Source: Curtobacterium sp. TC1 (GTDB lineage: Bacteria > Actinomycetota > Actinomycetes > Actinomycetales > Microbacteriaceae). Taken from it: a DNA stretch of 64,000 nucleotides. The stretch covers positions 2,852,001 to 2,916,000 of the forward strand of contig NZ_CP081964.1 in the NCBI RefSeq assembly GCF_019844075.1. The letters run 5' to 3'. The notes under the pieces were generated by a model. The model saw only the letters and a program-made list of their open reading frames with translations, had not been told where the DNA came from and did no database searches. Made by a program: the position numbers and the translations under genes. This document shows positions 57,423 to 64,000 of this stretch, piece after piece (position 1 is the first letter of the stretch; each line of letters starts with the position of its first letter).

Positions 57423-58019
57423 TCAGAAGTCGGCGGGGCGCCGCACGTCGGTCAGGCCCGCCGTGGCGAAGCCGCCGCGGATGATCGGGATCGCCCGGCG
57501 CACGGCCTGGTCGATGCGGAGCTCGAGGTCGACGTTGCCGATGTCGTAGCCGCCCTCGCGCTTCGTGAAGTCGCGCTCGTTGCCGAACACCCCGATCGGC
57601 AGCGTCGTGGACTGGAAGAAGCCGAACAGCGGCCGCATCTGGTGCTCGACGAGCAGGGCGTGGCGGTCACTGCCACCCGTGGCGGTCAGCAGGACCGGGG
57701 TGTCGACGAGGTCGTACTGCCCGATCCAGTCGAAGAACAGCTTGAACGCGCCCGAGTAGGCGGCGCGGAACGCCGGACTGCCGACGACGAGCACGTCCGC
57801 GGCCTCGACGATCTCGAGTGCCGCCCGGGTGCGGTCGGACATCGCCTCGCGCGACGACGCGGCACCGAGGTCGGCCAGCAGCGGGCCGATCTCGACGGTC
57901 TCGGTGCGGGCACCCTCGATCTCCTGCCCGAGCCGGGCCACCGTGGCGGCGACCAGGGTGGACGTCCGCGAGGGGTCCGATGGGCTACCGCTGACACCGA
58001 CGACCAGTTCTCCACTCAT
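57423..58019 (-). CDS. NAD(P)H-dependent FMN reductase
   Basis: 198-residue flavodoxin-fold reductase. The FMN phosphate loop is VVGVSGSPSDPSRTSTL. ADVLVVGSPAFRAAYSGAFKLFFDWI is the typical MsuE/SsuE-type core, and VLLTATGGSDRHALLVEHQMRPLFGFF follows. It probably feeds reduced FMN to a monooxygenase. ATG 58019 is the start of homology; the frame continues upstream but without family similarity. Confidence 0.88.
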   Translation of the reverse strand: MSGELVVGVSGSPSDPSRTSTLVAATVARLGQEIEGARTETVEIGPLLADLGAASSREAMSDRTRAALEIVEAADVLVVGSPAFRAAYSGAFKLFFDWIGQYDLVDTPVLLTATGGSDRHALLVEHQMRPLFGFFQSTTLPIGVFGNERDFTKREGGYDIGNVDLELRIDQAVRRAIPIIRGGFATAGLTDVRRPADF

Positions 58020-58107
58020 GCGGTCGATGCTCACACGCCTGCCACCGGGGCGGTCGGCGTGTGACGACATGTGTCGGGTGCCAGAGCCCGCGGGTACCGT
58101 CCGCGGC

Positions 58108-58680
58108 ATGCAGACGTTCTTGCCGTACGCCGACTTCCGGGCCTCTGCCGAGGTCCTCGACGACCGACGTCTCGGCAAGCAGCGCGTCGAGACCCTGCAG
58201 GTGATGCGGGCCCTCACGCTGCCGGGGTACGGCTGGCAGCACCACCCGGTCACCGCGATGTGGCGCGGGTACCGTCCGGCACTGATGGCGTACCAGGAAG
58301 CGACGTGCCGCGTCTGGCTCGAGCGCGGGCACGTGGACACGTGTCTGGAGAAGACGTTGCTGGACCTCGGGCGGGTGCCGGAGGACCTGGCGGCGTACGA
58401 GCGTGGCGAGGTGCCGATCCCGCCGTGGAACGACGACGAGGCCCTGCACGAGTCGCACCGCTCGAAGCTGGTGCAGAAGGCACCGGAGCACTACCGCGAG
58501 CTGTTCCCGGACGCACCCGACGACCTGGACTACGTCTGGCCGGGCACACCGGACGGCCCGGGCACACCGGACGGCCCGAGCACGCCGGACGGCCCAGGCA
58601 CACCGGACGGCCCGAGCACACCGGCCAGCGCGGCGGCCGTCAGGCCACCGGGATCCACCGCGCACCGTCGCGGCGCGTGA
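58108..58680 (+). CDS. MSMEG_6728-like conserved protein with tandem-repeat tail
   Basis: 190 residues. Residues 1-140 are a compact conserved domain beginning MQTFLPYADFRASAEVLDDRRLGKQRVETLQ. HPVTAMWRGYRPALMAYQEATCRVWLERG and a later HRSKLVQKAPEHYRELFPD follow. It resembles the MSMEG_6728 family, which I recall being linked to a pyrimidine-dimer glycosylase-type domain; that link is uncertain. The last 45 residues are a Gly-Thr-Pro-Asp-Gly-Pro repeat. ATG 58108; a TACCGT motif lies 7 bases upstream. Confidence 0.75.
   Translation: MQTFLPYADFRASAEVLDDRRLGKQRVETLQVMRALTLPGYGWQHHPVTAMWRGYRPALMAYQEATCRVWLERGHVDTCLEKTLLDLGRVPEDLAAYERGEVPIPPWNDDEALHESHRSKLVQKAPEHYRELFPDAPDDLDYVWPGTPDGPGTPDGPSTPDGPGTPDGPSTPASAAAVRPPGSTAHRRGA
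58551..58622 (+). repeat. 18-base tandem repeat encoding GTPDGP/STPDGP
   Basis: About four in-frame units of an 18-base repeat (GGCACACCGGACGGCCCG and variants) at the 3' end of the preceding gene. Confidence 0.75.
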
Positions 58681-58930
58681 CGACGTCGGACCGGATCTCG
58701 ACGAGGTCGCGGAGGCCGTGCACGGTCGCGTCACGCACGACCGCGGCCGTGGCGTCGTCGTCGGACTCGAACCGGACGACCGCGCACGGCACACCGCGCA
58801 GCAGGCGGACGTCCTGGGCCTCGACCACGGCGTGCTCGGCGACCAGCCGGGCCGCTGCGGGCAGGACGGCGTCGGGGGTGGTGCCGACGGCGAGCGCGCC
58901 GATCGCCAGGGTCACGCGGTACGAGGGCAT
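58640..58930 (-). CDS. hypothetical protein, ferredoxin-like pattern
   Basis: 96-residue protein starting MPSYRVTLAIGALAVGTTPDAVL. The alternation of strands and helices (two beta-alpha-beta units) with ARLVAEHAVVEAQDVRLLRGVPCAVVRF suggests a small ferredoxin-like domain. No known motif. Its end overlaps the preceding plus-strand gene by 41 bases, in the repeat tail region. Moderate support from composition and length only. Confidence 0.5.
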   Translation of the reverse strand: MPSYRVTLAIGALAVGTTPDAVLPAAARLVAEHAVVEAQDVRLLRGVPCAVVRFESDDDATAAVVRDATVHGLRDLVEIRSDVVTRRDGARWIPVA

Positions 58931-58965
58931 GCCCCGACGGTATCGGGAGTGGGAGACACCGGGAG

Positions 58966-59027
58966 CCCGCCGTGGGCTGCAGGGGAACTGACGTCGTCAC
59001 AGGGGGTCGACGTCGGCCCACGGCGGG
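58966..59027. repeat. spaced inverted repeat
   Basis: 12-base perfect arms, CCCGCCGTGGGC (58966-58977) and complement (59016-59027), around 38 bases that contain a TGACG/CGTCA dyad. It lies upstream of the 58930 start; may be regulatory or a structured leader. Confidence 0.4.
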
Positions 59028-59076
59028 TCGCGGTGTGTGGCGGGACGCGACGACAGGGGGAACGTCGCGCCCCGCT

Positions 59077-59107
59077 CCGGATGTCGATCAGGGGTATCGA
59101 CATCCGG
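59077..59107. terminator. hairpin after small membrane protein gene
   Basis: 12-base perfect stem (CCGGATGTCGAT) with a CAGGGGT loop, 48 bases after the minus-strand stop at 59155. Confidence 0.55.
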
Positions 59108-59154
59108 TCTGGAGCACCGTCCGGGTCACTGGAGGAGCCGGGCGGTGTCGGACC

Positions 59155-59418
59155 TCAAGGGTGTTCGGTGTCCTCTCGGTACCGGTCCGTCTCGATCGGT
59201 GCGGGCATCGATCGAGCGGCAGCGGGTCGGATCATGGGGAGCAGGGCACTCCCGACCGTCGCGAGGGCTCCGACGGCGGCGATCAGCCCGAGGGGGGCGG
59301 TGCCGAGGTCGTGCTGCGCGGCCAGGGCGAGCGCGACGAGGGTCGCCGGCGCGGGCAGGAGCTGCACCGCTCGGAAGCGGTCGTCCTGTCGTGTCCGGGT
59401 CATCGTCACGTTTGCCAT
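59155..59418 (-). CDS. small two-helix hypothetical membrane protein
   Basis: 87 residues from ATG 59418 (MANVTMTRTRQDDRFRAVQ). Two hydrophobic segments (about 20-37 and 43-62) and a charged tail follow. A GTG/ATG-type extension to 59475 is possible. A CAGAGT motif 6 bases upstream would allow leaderless initiation but is weak. Function unknown; coding status moderately supported. Confidence 0.45.
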   Translation of the reverse strand: MANVTMTRTRQDDRFRAVQLLPAPATLVALALAAQHDLGTAPLGLIAAVGALATVGSALLPMIRPAAARSMPAPIETDRYREDTEHP

Positions 59419-59510
59419 GGGGACACTCTGGCGCAGATTCCGTGTCCGCAGAAGGGGGGACACGACCCCACTCATGGAGTAGAACGTCTAGTACACCCCG
59501 GGGCGACCCC

Positions 59511-60686
59511 TCAGCCGAGTGCGCGGACCGTCGCCACGGCGTCCGCGACCGCGCCGACGACGACCGGCACGTCCTCGACGCCGAGGGAACCGTCGAAGGT
59601 GAGTCGCAGTGCGGTCCGAGCGACCTCGTCCGGGATCCCGAGCGCGGTGAGCACGTGCGACGCCTCCGTGCTGCCGGCGGCGCAGGCGCTGCCGGACGAC
59701 GACACGACGTCGCGCTGCTCCAGTTCGAGCAGCACCGTCTCGCCGTTGACCCCGGGGAAGCAGAACGACGCGTGCCCGGGCAGCCGGTGCTCACGCGAGC
59801 CGGTCACGAACGCCCCGGGGACGGCGGCGAGCACCCCGTCGAGCACGGCGTCACGGACGGTCGTCGCGGCGGCGGAGGCAGCAGCAGCAGCAGAGGCAGC
59901 AGCACCACCGGCGGCAGCAGCTCCGCCGGCGGCCACAAACCCGAGCGCCGTCGCGACCGCCACCGCCCCGGCGACGTCCTCGGTGCCGGAACGTCGGCCC
60001 CGCTCCTGTCCGCCGCCGTGCAACAGGGGTTCGACCGGGACCCCCGAGCGGACCAGGAGCACCCCGGTCCCCTTCGGAGCCCCGAGCTTGTGCCCGGACA
60101 GTGACAGCGCGTCGACCCCGAGCACGTCGAGCCCGACCGGCAGCCACGGAGCGGACTGCACGGCGTCGGTGTGGAACCGGGCGCCGACCGTGTGGGCGAC
60201 CGCGGCGAGCGCGGAGACGTCCTGCACGGTGCCGACCTCGTTGTCGGCGTGCGCGATCGACACGAGCGTCGTGTCCGGCCGGAGCGCCGCCCGCAGCACC
60301 GACGGGTCGACGAGGCCGTCCGGCGCGACCGGGAGGACCGTGACCTCGAAGTCGTGGAACCGCGCCAGGTACGCGCAGCTCTCGAGCACGGCCTCGTGCT
60401 CGATCGCACTCGTGACGACGTGGCGTCCGCGCGGGGCGGCGAGAGCGATCCCCTTGATCGCGGTGTTCGCGCCCTCCGTCCCGCCCGTGGTGAAGACGAC
60501 CTCGGCCGGCCGGCAGCCGAGCACGCCCGCGACGGTCGCCCGTGCGGCCGCGAGCCCGCGCGCGGCGTCGTCCCCGACGCCGTGTGTCGACGACGGGTTG
60601 CCGAACACCCCGGTCAGGTACGGCCACATCGCCTCGAGGACCTCGCGGCGGACGGGGGTGGTGGCCGCCCGGTCCAGGTAGAACAC
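59511..60686 (-). CDS. cysteine desulfurase (NifS/IscS-like) of the nad operon
   Basis: 391-residue PLP enzyme that takes sulfur from cysteine. The PLP lysine is Lys200 in LSLSGHKLGAPKG, HTDAVQ and the ATTP start are present, and the sulfur-carrying cysteine is Cys335 in SSGSACAAGSTE. An Ala-rich insertion (about residues 251-277) is unusual. As the last gene of nadA-nadB-nadC-nifS it probably supplies the NadA [4Fe-4S] cluster. GTG 60686 starts 3 bases after the nadC stop. Confidence 0.92.
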   Translation of the reverse strand: MFYLDRAATTPVRREVLEAMWPYLTGVFGNPSSTHGVGDDAARGLAAARATVAGVLGCRPAEVVFTTGGTEGANTAIKGIALAAPRGRHVVTSAIEHEAVLESCAYLARFHDFEVTVLPVAPDGLVDPSVLRAALRPDTTLVSIAHADNEVGTVQDVSALAAVAHTVGARFHTDAVQSAPWLPVGLDVLGVDALSLSGHKLGAPKGTGVLLVRSGVPVEPLLHGGGQERGRRSGTEDVAGAVAVATALGFVAAGGAAAAGGAAASAAAAASAAATTVRDAVLDGVLAAVPGAFVTGSREHRLPGHASFCFPGVNGETVLLELEQRDVVSSSGSACAAGSTEASHVLTALGIPDEVARTALRLTFDGSLGVEDVPVVVGAVADAVATVRALG

Positions 60687-60688
60687 GA

Positions 60689-61567
60689 TCAGTTCCCGGC
60701 TGTCACCGCGATGTCGAGCCCGAGGTCGAGTGCTCGGGCCGAGTGCGTGAGCGCCCCGACCGAGATGACGTCGACCCCGGTCGCCGCGATGGCCGCGACG
60801 GTGTCGAGGGACACCCCGCCCGAGGCCTCGACGAGGGCACGACCCGCGACGATGCCGACACCCGTCTCGAGCTCGTCCGGCGTGAAGTTGTCGAGCATGA
60901 TCGTGTCGACCCCCGCCGCGACGACGGGCTCGATCTGGTCGATGCGGTCCACCTCGACCTCGACGTGCACGGTGTGCCCGAGGCGCTGCCGCGCTGCGGC
61001 GATCGCGTCGCCGATGCCGATCCCGCCGGCGAGCAGCACGGCCAGGTGGTTGTCCTTCGCGAGCACGGCGTCGGACAACGAGGTGCGGTGGTTGTGCCCG
61101 CCGCCGCAGCGCACGGCGTACCGCTCGAGCGCGCGGAGCCCCGGCGTGGTCTTCCGGGTGTCGACGATCCGCGCCGTGGTGCCCGCGACAGCGGCGACGT
61201 GCGCCGCCGTGACGGTGGCGATGCCGGACATGCGCTGCAAGAGGTTGAGCGCCACCCGCTCGGCACGGAGGACGGCACGGGCCGATCCCGTCACGGTGGC
61301 GAGGGTGTCACCCGCGGCGAACGCGGACCCCTCGGCGGCGTGCAGGGTCGCGCGGATCGACGGGTCGACCGCGTGCATGACCGCCACGAAGACCGTCCCA
61401 CCGCTCAGCACGCCGGGTTCGCGCGCGGCGAGCGTCGCCGTCGCGGTCGCCTCGGCCGGGATGAGGGTCTCGCTGGTGACGTCGCCCCAGGGCGCGTCCT
61501 CCTCGAGCGCGGTCTCGATGACACGGCGCAGGGCGTGCGGCGGGATGGTGCCGGGGTCGATGGTCAT
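60689..61567 (-). CDS. nadC: nicotinate-nucleotide pyrophosphorylase (carboxylating)
   Basis: 292-residue quinolinate phosphoribosyltransferase. Family blocks: EDAPWGDVTSETL near the N-terminus, RVALNLLQRMSGIAT, DTRKTTPGLRALERYAVRCGGGHNHRTSLSDAVLAKDNH and VDTIMLDNFTPDEL. It converts quinolinate and PRPP to nicotinate mononucleotide. ATG 61567 overlaps the nadB stop (ATGA). Confidence 0.95.
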   Translation of the reverse strand: MTIDPGTIPPHALRRVIETALEEDAPWGDVTSETLIPAEATATATLAAREPGVLSGGTVFVAVMHAVDPSIRATLHAAEGSAFAAGDTLATVTGSARAVLRAERVALNLLQRMSGIATVTAAHVAAVAGTTARIVDTRKTTPGLRALERYAVRCGGGHNHRTSLSDAVLAKDNHLAVLLAGGIGIGDAIAAARQRLGHTVHVEVEVDRIDQIEPVVAAGVDTIMLDNFTPDELETGVGIVAGRALVEASGGVSLDTVAAIAATGVDVISVGALTHSARALDLGLDIAVTAGN

Positions 61568-63195
61568 GCGGGGACCTCCTGGGGGACGGCGGCGCGTTCG
61601 GCGACGGGTTCGGCGACCCAGGCGTACGAGGCCGGGGCTGCGGGATCGGTGTCGGTGTGGTCGGTACGGGCGTGGGCACCGCGGGACTCGTTGCGGGTCT
61701 CGGCGGCGAGCGCGACCAGCCGCGCCAGGTCGAGCAGGGCGCGGTCTTCGTGCTCGCGCACACCGCCGGTGGCGGTCGCGGTGAGCGCGTCGAGGTCGCG
61801 CCGGGCGCTCGCCAGTCCGGTCGCGTCACGCAGCAGACCGACGCGCTCCGTCATGACGGCCTGGACCGCCTCTCGGACGGCACCGACGTCGTCGAGGTGG
61901 GTCGCGCCTCCAGGCAGGGTCGGACGGGAGGCGCGGATCGCGTCGGCCGCTCGGGGCACGCTGGTCACGTGGAGACCGGCGTCCCCGCGCAGGCGGAGCA
62001 GGCCGGGTCGCGGTGCGGCGACCGCGTCCGCTGCGCGGACCGCGAAGACGAGTCCCTCGAGCAGGGAGTTCGAGGCCAGTCGGTTCGCGCCGTGGACCCC
62101 GGTGCAGGCGGCCTCGCCGATCGCCAGGAGCCCCGGGAGGCTCGTACGCCCCTCGGCGTCGGTGGCGATGCCGCCCATCGAGTAGTGGGCCGCCGGGGAC
62201 ACCGGGACGCCCTGTCGGGTCCAGTCGAAGCCGGCCGCGCGGGTGGCCCGGGTCAGTCCGGGGAAGCGTCCGGTCAGGAAGTCCGCGCCGAGTCCGGTGG
62301 CGTCGAGGAGCACGGGCGCGCCGCCCTGGTCGCGGACGGCGGCGGCGATGCCGCGGGCGACGACGTCCCGCGGGGCGAGCTCGGCGTCGGGGTGCACCGC
62401 CGTCATGAAACGGCGTCCGCGCGCGTCGCGGAGGACGGCCCCCTCGCCGCGGACGGCCTCGGAGACGAGCCCGCCGTCCGGCACCGCGAGCCGGGTCGGG
62501 TGGAACTGGACGAACTCCAGGTCCGCGACGACCGCCCCGGCACGCCACGCTGCGGCCACGCCGTCCCCCGTCGCGACCAGCGGGTTGGTCGTCTCGCGGT
62601 ACAGGTGTCCCGCTCCCCCGGAGGCGATCACGACGGCGTCGGCGTCGATCCGTCGGGGTTCACCGAGCAGGTCGAGGACGTCGACCCCGACGACGGCGCC
62701 GTCCCGGACGACCAGGTCGGTGAGGCAGGTGCGCTCGAGGATCGTGACGTGTCGACGGTGCAGGGCGTCGATGAGGGTGCGCTCGATCGCCGCACCGGTC
62801 GCGTCACCGTCGGCGTGCACGACGCGCCAGCGGCCGTGCGCGGCCTCGCGCCCGCGGGCCAGGTCGTCGCCGTACCGGTCGAGGGACGACGGGTCGGTCG
62901 AGCGGTCGAACGGCACGCCGAGGGCGAGCAGGTCACGGACCCTGGCGGGGCCGTCGGTGCAGAGCACCTCGACGGCGCGGGCATCGGCGCTGCCGGCGGC
63001 CGCGACGTGGGTGTCGGCCTGGTGCAGTGCCGCAGAGTCGTCGGCGCCGAGTGCCACCGCGACGCCGCCCTGGGCGTACGCGGTGGCGCTGTCGGCGAGC
63101 GCGCCCTTCGTCACCAGCGTGACGTCGTGGACGGCGCTGGCACGGATCGCTGCGGTCAGCCCGGCGATGCCGGAGCCGACGATGACGACGTGCAC
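61564..63195 (-). CDS. nadB: L-aspartate oxidase
   Basis: 543-residue FAD enzyme producing iminoaspartate. The dinucleotide motif HVVIVGSGIAGLTAAIRAS opens the protein. DSATAYAQGGVAVAL, SGGAGHLYRETTNP, FVQFHPTRLAVP, AAHYSMGGIATDAEGRTSLPGLLAIGEAACTGVHGANRLASNSLLEGLVF are the family hallmarks. A C-terminal helical domain follows. It lies 45 bases after nadA. Confidence 0.95.
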   Translation of the reverse strand: MHVVIVGSGIAGLTAAIRASAVHDVTLVTKGALADSATAYAQGGVAVALGADDSAALHQADTHVAAAGSADARAVEVLCTDGPARVRDLLALGVPFDRSTDPSSLDRYGDDLARGREAAHGRWRVVHADGDATGAAIERTLIDALHRRHVTILERTCLTDLVVRDGAVVGVDVLDLLGEPRRIDADAVVIASGGAGHLYRETTNPLVATGDGVAAAWRAGAVVADLEFVQFHPTRLAVPDGGLVSEAVRGEGAVLRDARGRRFMTAVHPDAELAPRDVVARGIAAAVRDQGGAPVLLDATGLGADFLTGRFPGLTRATRAAGFDWTRQGVPVSPAAHYSMGGIATDAEGRTSLPGLLAIGEAACTGVHGANRLASNSLLEGLVFAVRAADAVAAPRPGLLRLRGDAGLHVTSVPRAADAIRASRPTLPGGATHLDDVGAVREAVQAVMTERVGLLRDATGLASARRDLDALTATATGGVREHEDRALLDLARLVALAAETRNESRGAHARTDHTDTDPAAPASYAWVAEPVAERAAVPQEVPA

Positions 63196-63240
63196 GGTGG
63201 TCTCCCTCGGTCGTTCGGGTCGGGGCTCGGGGCTCGGGGC

Positions 63241-64000
63241 TCAGCCGCGGGGCTTGGCCGCGAGCATGCGCTCGAGCGCGACCTTCGCGTCGGCCTGGAC
63301 GTCGGCGGGCACGACGATCTCGTTGAGGACCTCGCCGCGGACCAGTGCCTCGAGGACCCAGGCGAGGTAGCCCGGGTGGATCCGGTACATCGTCGAGCAC
63401 GGGCAGACGACCGGGTCGAGGCAGAAGATCGTGTGCTGCGGGTACTCGGCGGCGAGCCGGTTGACCATGTTGATCTCGGTGCCGATCGCGAACGTGGTCG
63501 GCTCGGTGGCCGCGGCGACGGTCTTCCGGATCAGGTCCGTGCTGCCGGCGTGGTCGGCGGCGTCGACGACGGCCATCGGGCACTCCGGGTGCACGATGAC
63601 CTGCACGCCGGGGTGCTCGCGTCGGGCCTGCTCGATCTGGTCCACGGTGAAGCGACGGTGCACCGAGCAGAAGCCGTGCCAGAGGATGACCTTCGCCGCT
63701 TCGAGGTCGCTCGCCTCGTTGCCGCCGAGGGGCTTCCTGGGGTTCCACATCGGCATCAGGTCGGTGCTGATCCCCATGGCCTTGGCGGTGTTGCGGCCGA
63801 GGTGCTGGTCCGGGAAGAAGAGCACGCGCTGGCCGCGCTCGAACGCCCACTCGAGCACCGTCGCGGCGTTCGAGCTGGTGCAGACGATGCCGCCGTTGCG
63901 CCCGCAGAAGGCCTTGAGGTCGGCGGCGGAGTTCATGTAGGTGACGGGGATGACGGGGACCCGGCCGTCGACGTCGGGTTCCGTGCCGTAGACCGCGGTG
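63241..64000 (-). CDS. nadA: quinolinate synthase NadA, C-terminal part (partial)
   Basis: Iron-sulfur enzyme condensing iminoaspartate with dihydroxyacetone phosphate. The frame continues past 63936 to the window edge (VIPVTYMNSAADLKAFCGRN spans that point), so the N-terminus is missing. Cluster cysteines are visible in AFCGRNGGIVCTSSNA and in PVVCPCSTM; HPECPMAVVDAADHAGST and FAIGTEINMVNRL are family blocks. First gene of the NAD operon in this window. Confidence 0.93.
   Translation of the reverse strand, partial: TAVYGTEPDVDGRVPVIPVTYMNSAADLKAFCGRNGGIVCTSSNAATVLEWAFERGQRVLFFPDQHLGRNTAKAMGISTDLMPMWNPRKPLGGNEASDLEAAKVILWHGFCSVHRRFTVDQIEQARREHPGVQVIVHPECPMAVVDAADHAGSTDLIRKTVAAATEPTTFAIGTEINMVNRLAAEYPQHTIFCLDPVVCPCSTMYRIHPGYLAWVLEALVRGEVLNEIVVPADVQADAKVALERMLAAKPRG

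Noticed and set aside
1..64000. tRNA or rRNA genes
   Set aside because: I looked for T-loop GGTTCGA-type and acceptor-stem patterns in intergenic regions and found none that fit. A covariance-model scan would be decisive.

Overview
The window is very GC-rich, coding-dense DNA from a high-GC Gram-positive actinobacterium. The gene set points to Microbacteriaceae, most likely Curtobacterium or a close relative: a complete menaquinone pathway, an archaeal-type aspartyl-tRNA synthetase, the bS22 mini-gene beside a small excisionase-type HTH gene, DUF5997 next to an HTH-less LysR domain, and chaplin-like LAXTG surface proteins. I found no rRNA, tRNA, CRISPR array, transposase or prophage. The genus is an inference from gene content, not from a search.

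Layout. 1-7.7 kb is the menaquinone cluster (end of menF, then menD, menA, menE, menB, menC) with small membrane proteins between. 7.8-12.5 kb is a minus-strand cytochrome c maturation operon (histidine phosphatase, thioredoxin-like ResA, CcdA, ResB, CcsB). 12.6-24.8 kb is a housekeeping block: SulP transporter with divergent MerR, aspS, glutaredoxin, bS22, TrkH/TrkA potassium uptake, proC, a cation efflux protein, tadA, upp, and an orphan winged-helix protein preceded by a leaderless 32-residue ORF. 25.1-37.5 kb is more accessory: marR-photolyase-serine hydrolase operon, PfkB kinase, superoxide dismutase with a flavin reductase, an MFS pump, and a LacI-controlled oxidoreductase/aldo-keto reductase fusion. 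37.6-39.9 kb is a riboflavin operon (ribE-ribB-ribH) behind an FMN riboswitch. 40-45.4 kb holds an MprF-like lipid aminoacyltransferase and two cell-surface proteins. 45.5-53.6 kb holds regulators, a second MFS pump, acetyltransferases and a 3-methyladenine glycosylase. 53.7-54.4 kb is a DUF3800 gene followed by a predicted pseudoknotted RNA. 54.4-59.5 kb has a sodium:solute symporter, aroQ, an FMN reductase and small unknowns. 59.5-64 kb is the de novo NAD operon nadA-nadB-nadC-nifS, with nadA cut by the window end.

Two themes run through the window. First, many genes have a TAnnnT-type -10 box only 6-8 bases before the start codon, so their mRNAs should be leaderless; this fixes several start codons. 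Second, intergenic regions carry long palindromes without a U-tract, several from the same sequence family, used where terminators are expected.

The strongest candidate for an undescribed system is the DUF3800 protein (RNase H-like family) with the structured, probably pseudoknotted RNA directly downstream. Other candidates are the leaderless cysteine-containing mini-ORF before the winged-helix gene, the divergent leaderless DUF5997 / HTH-less LysR pair, and the symmetrical MerR promoter.
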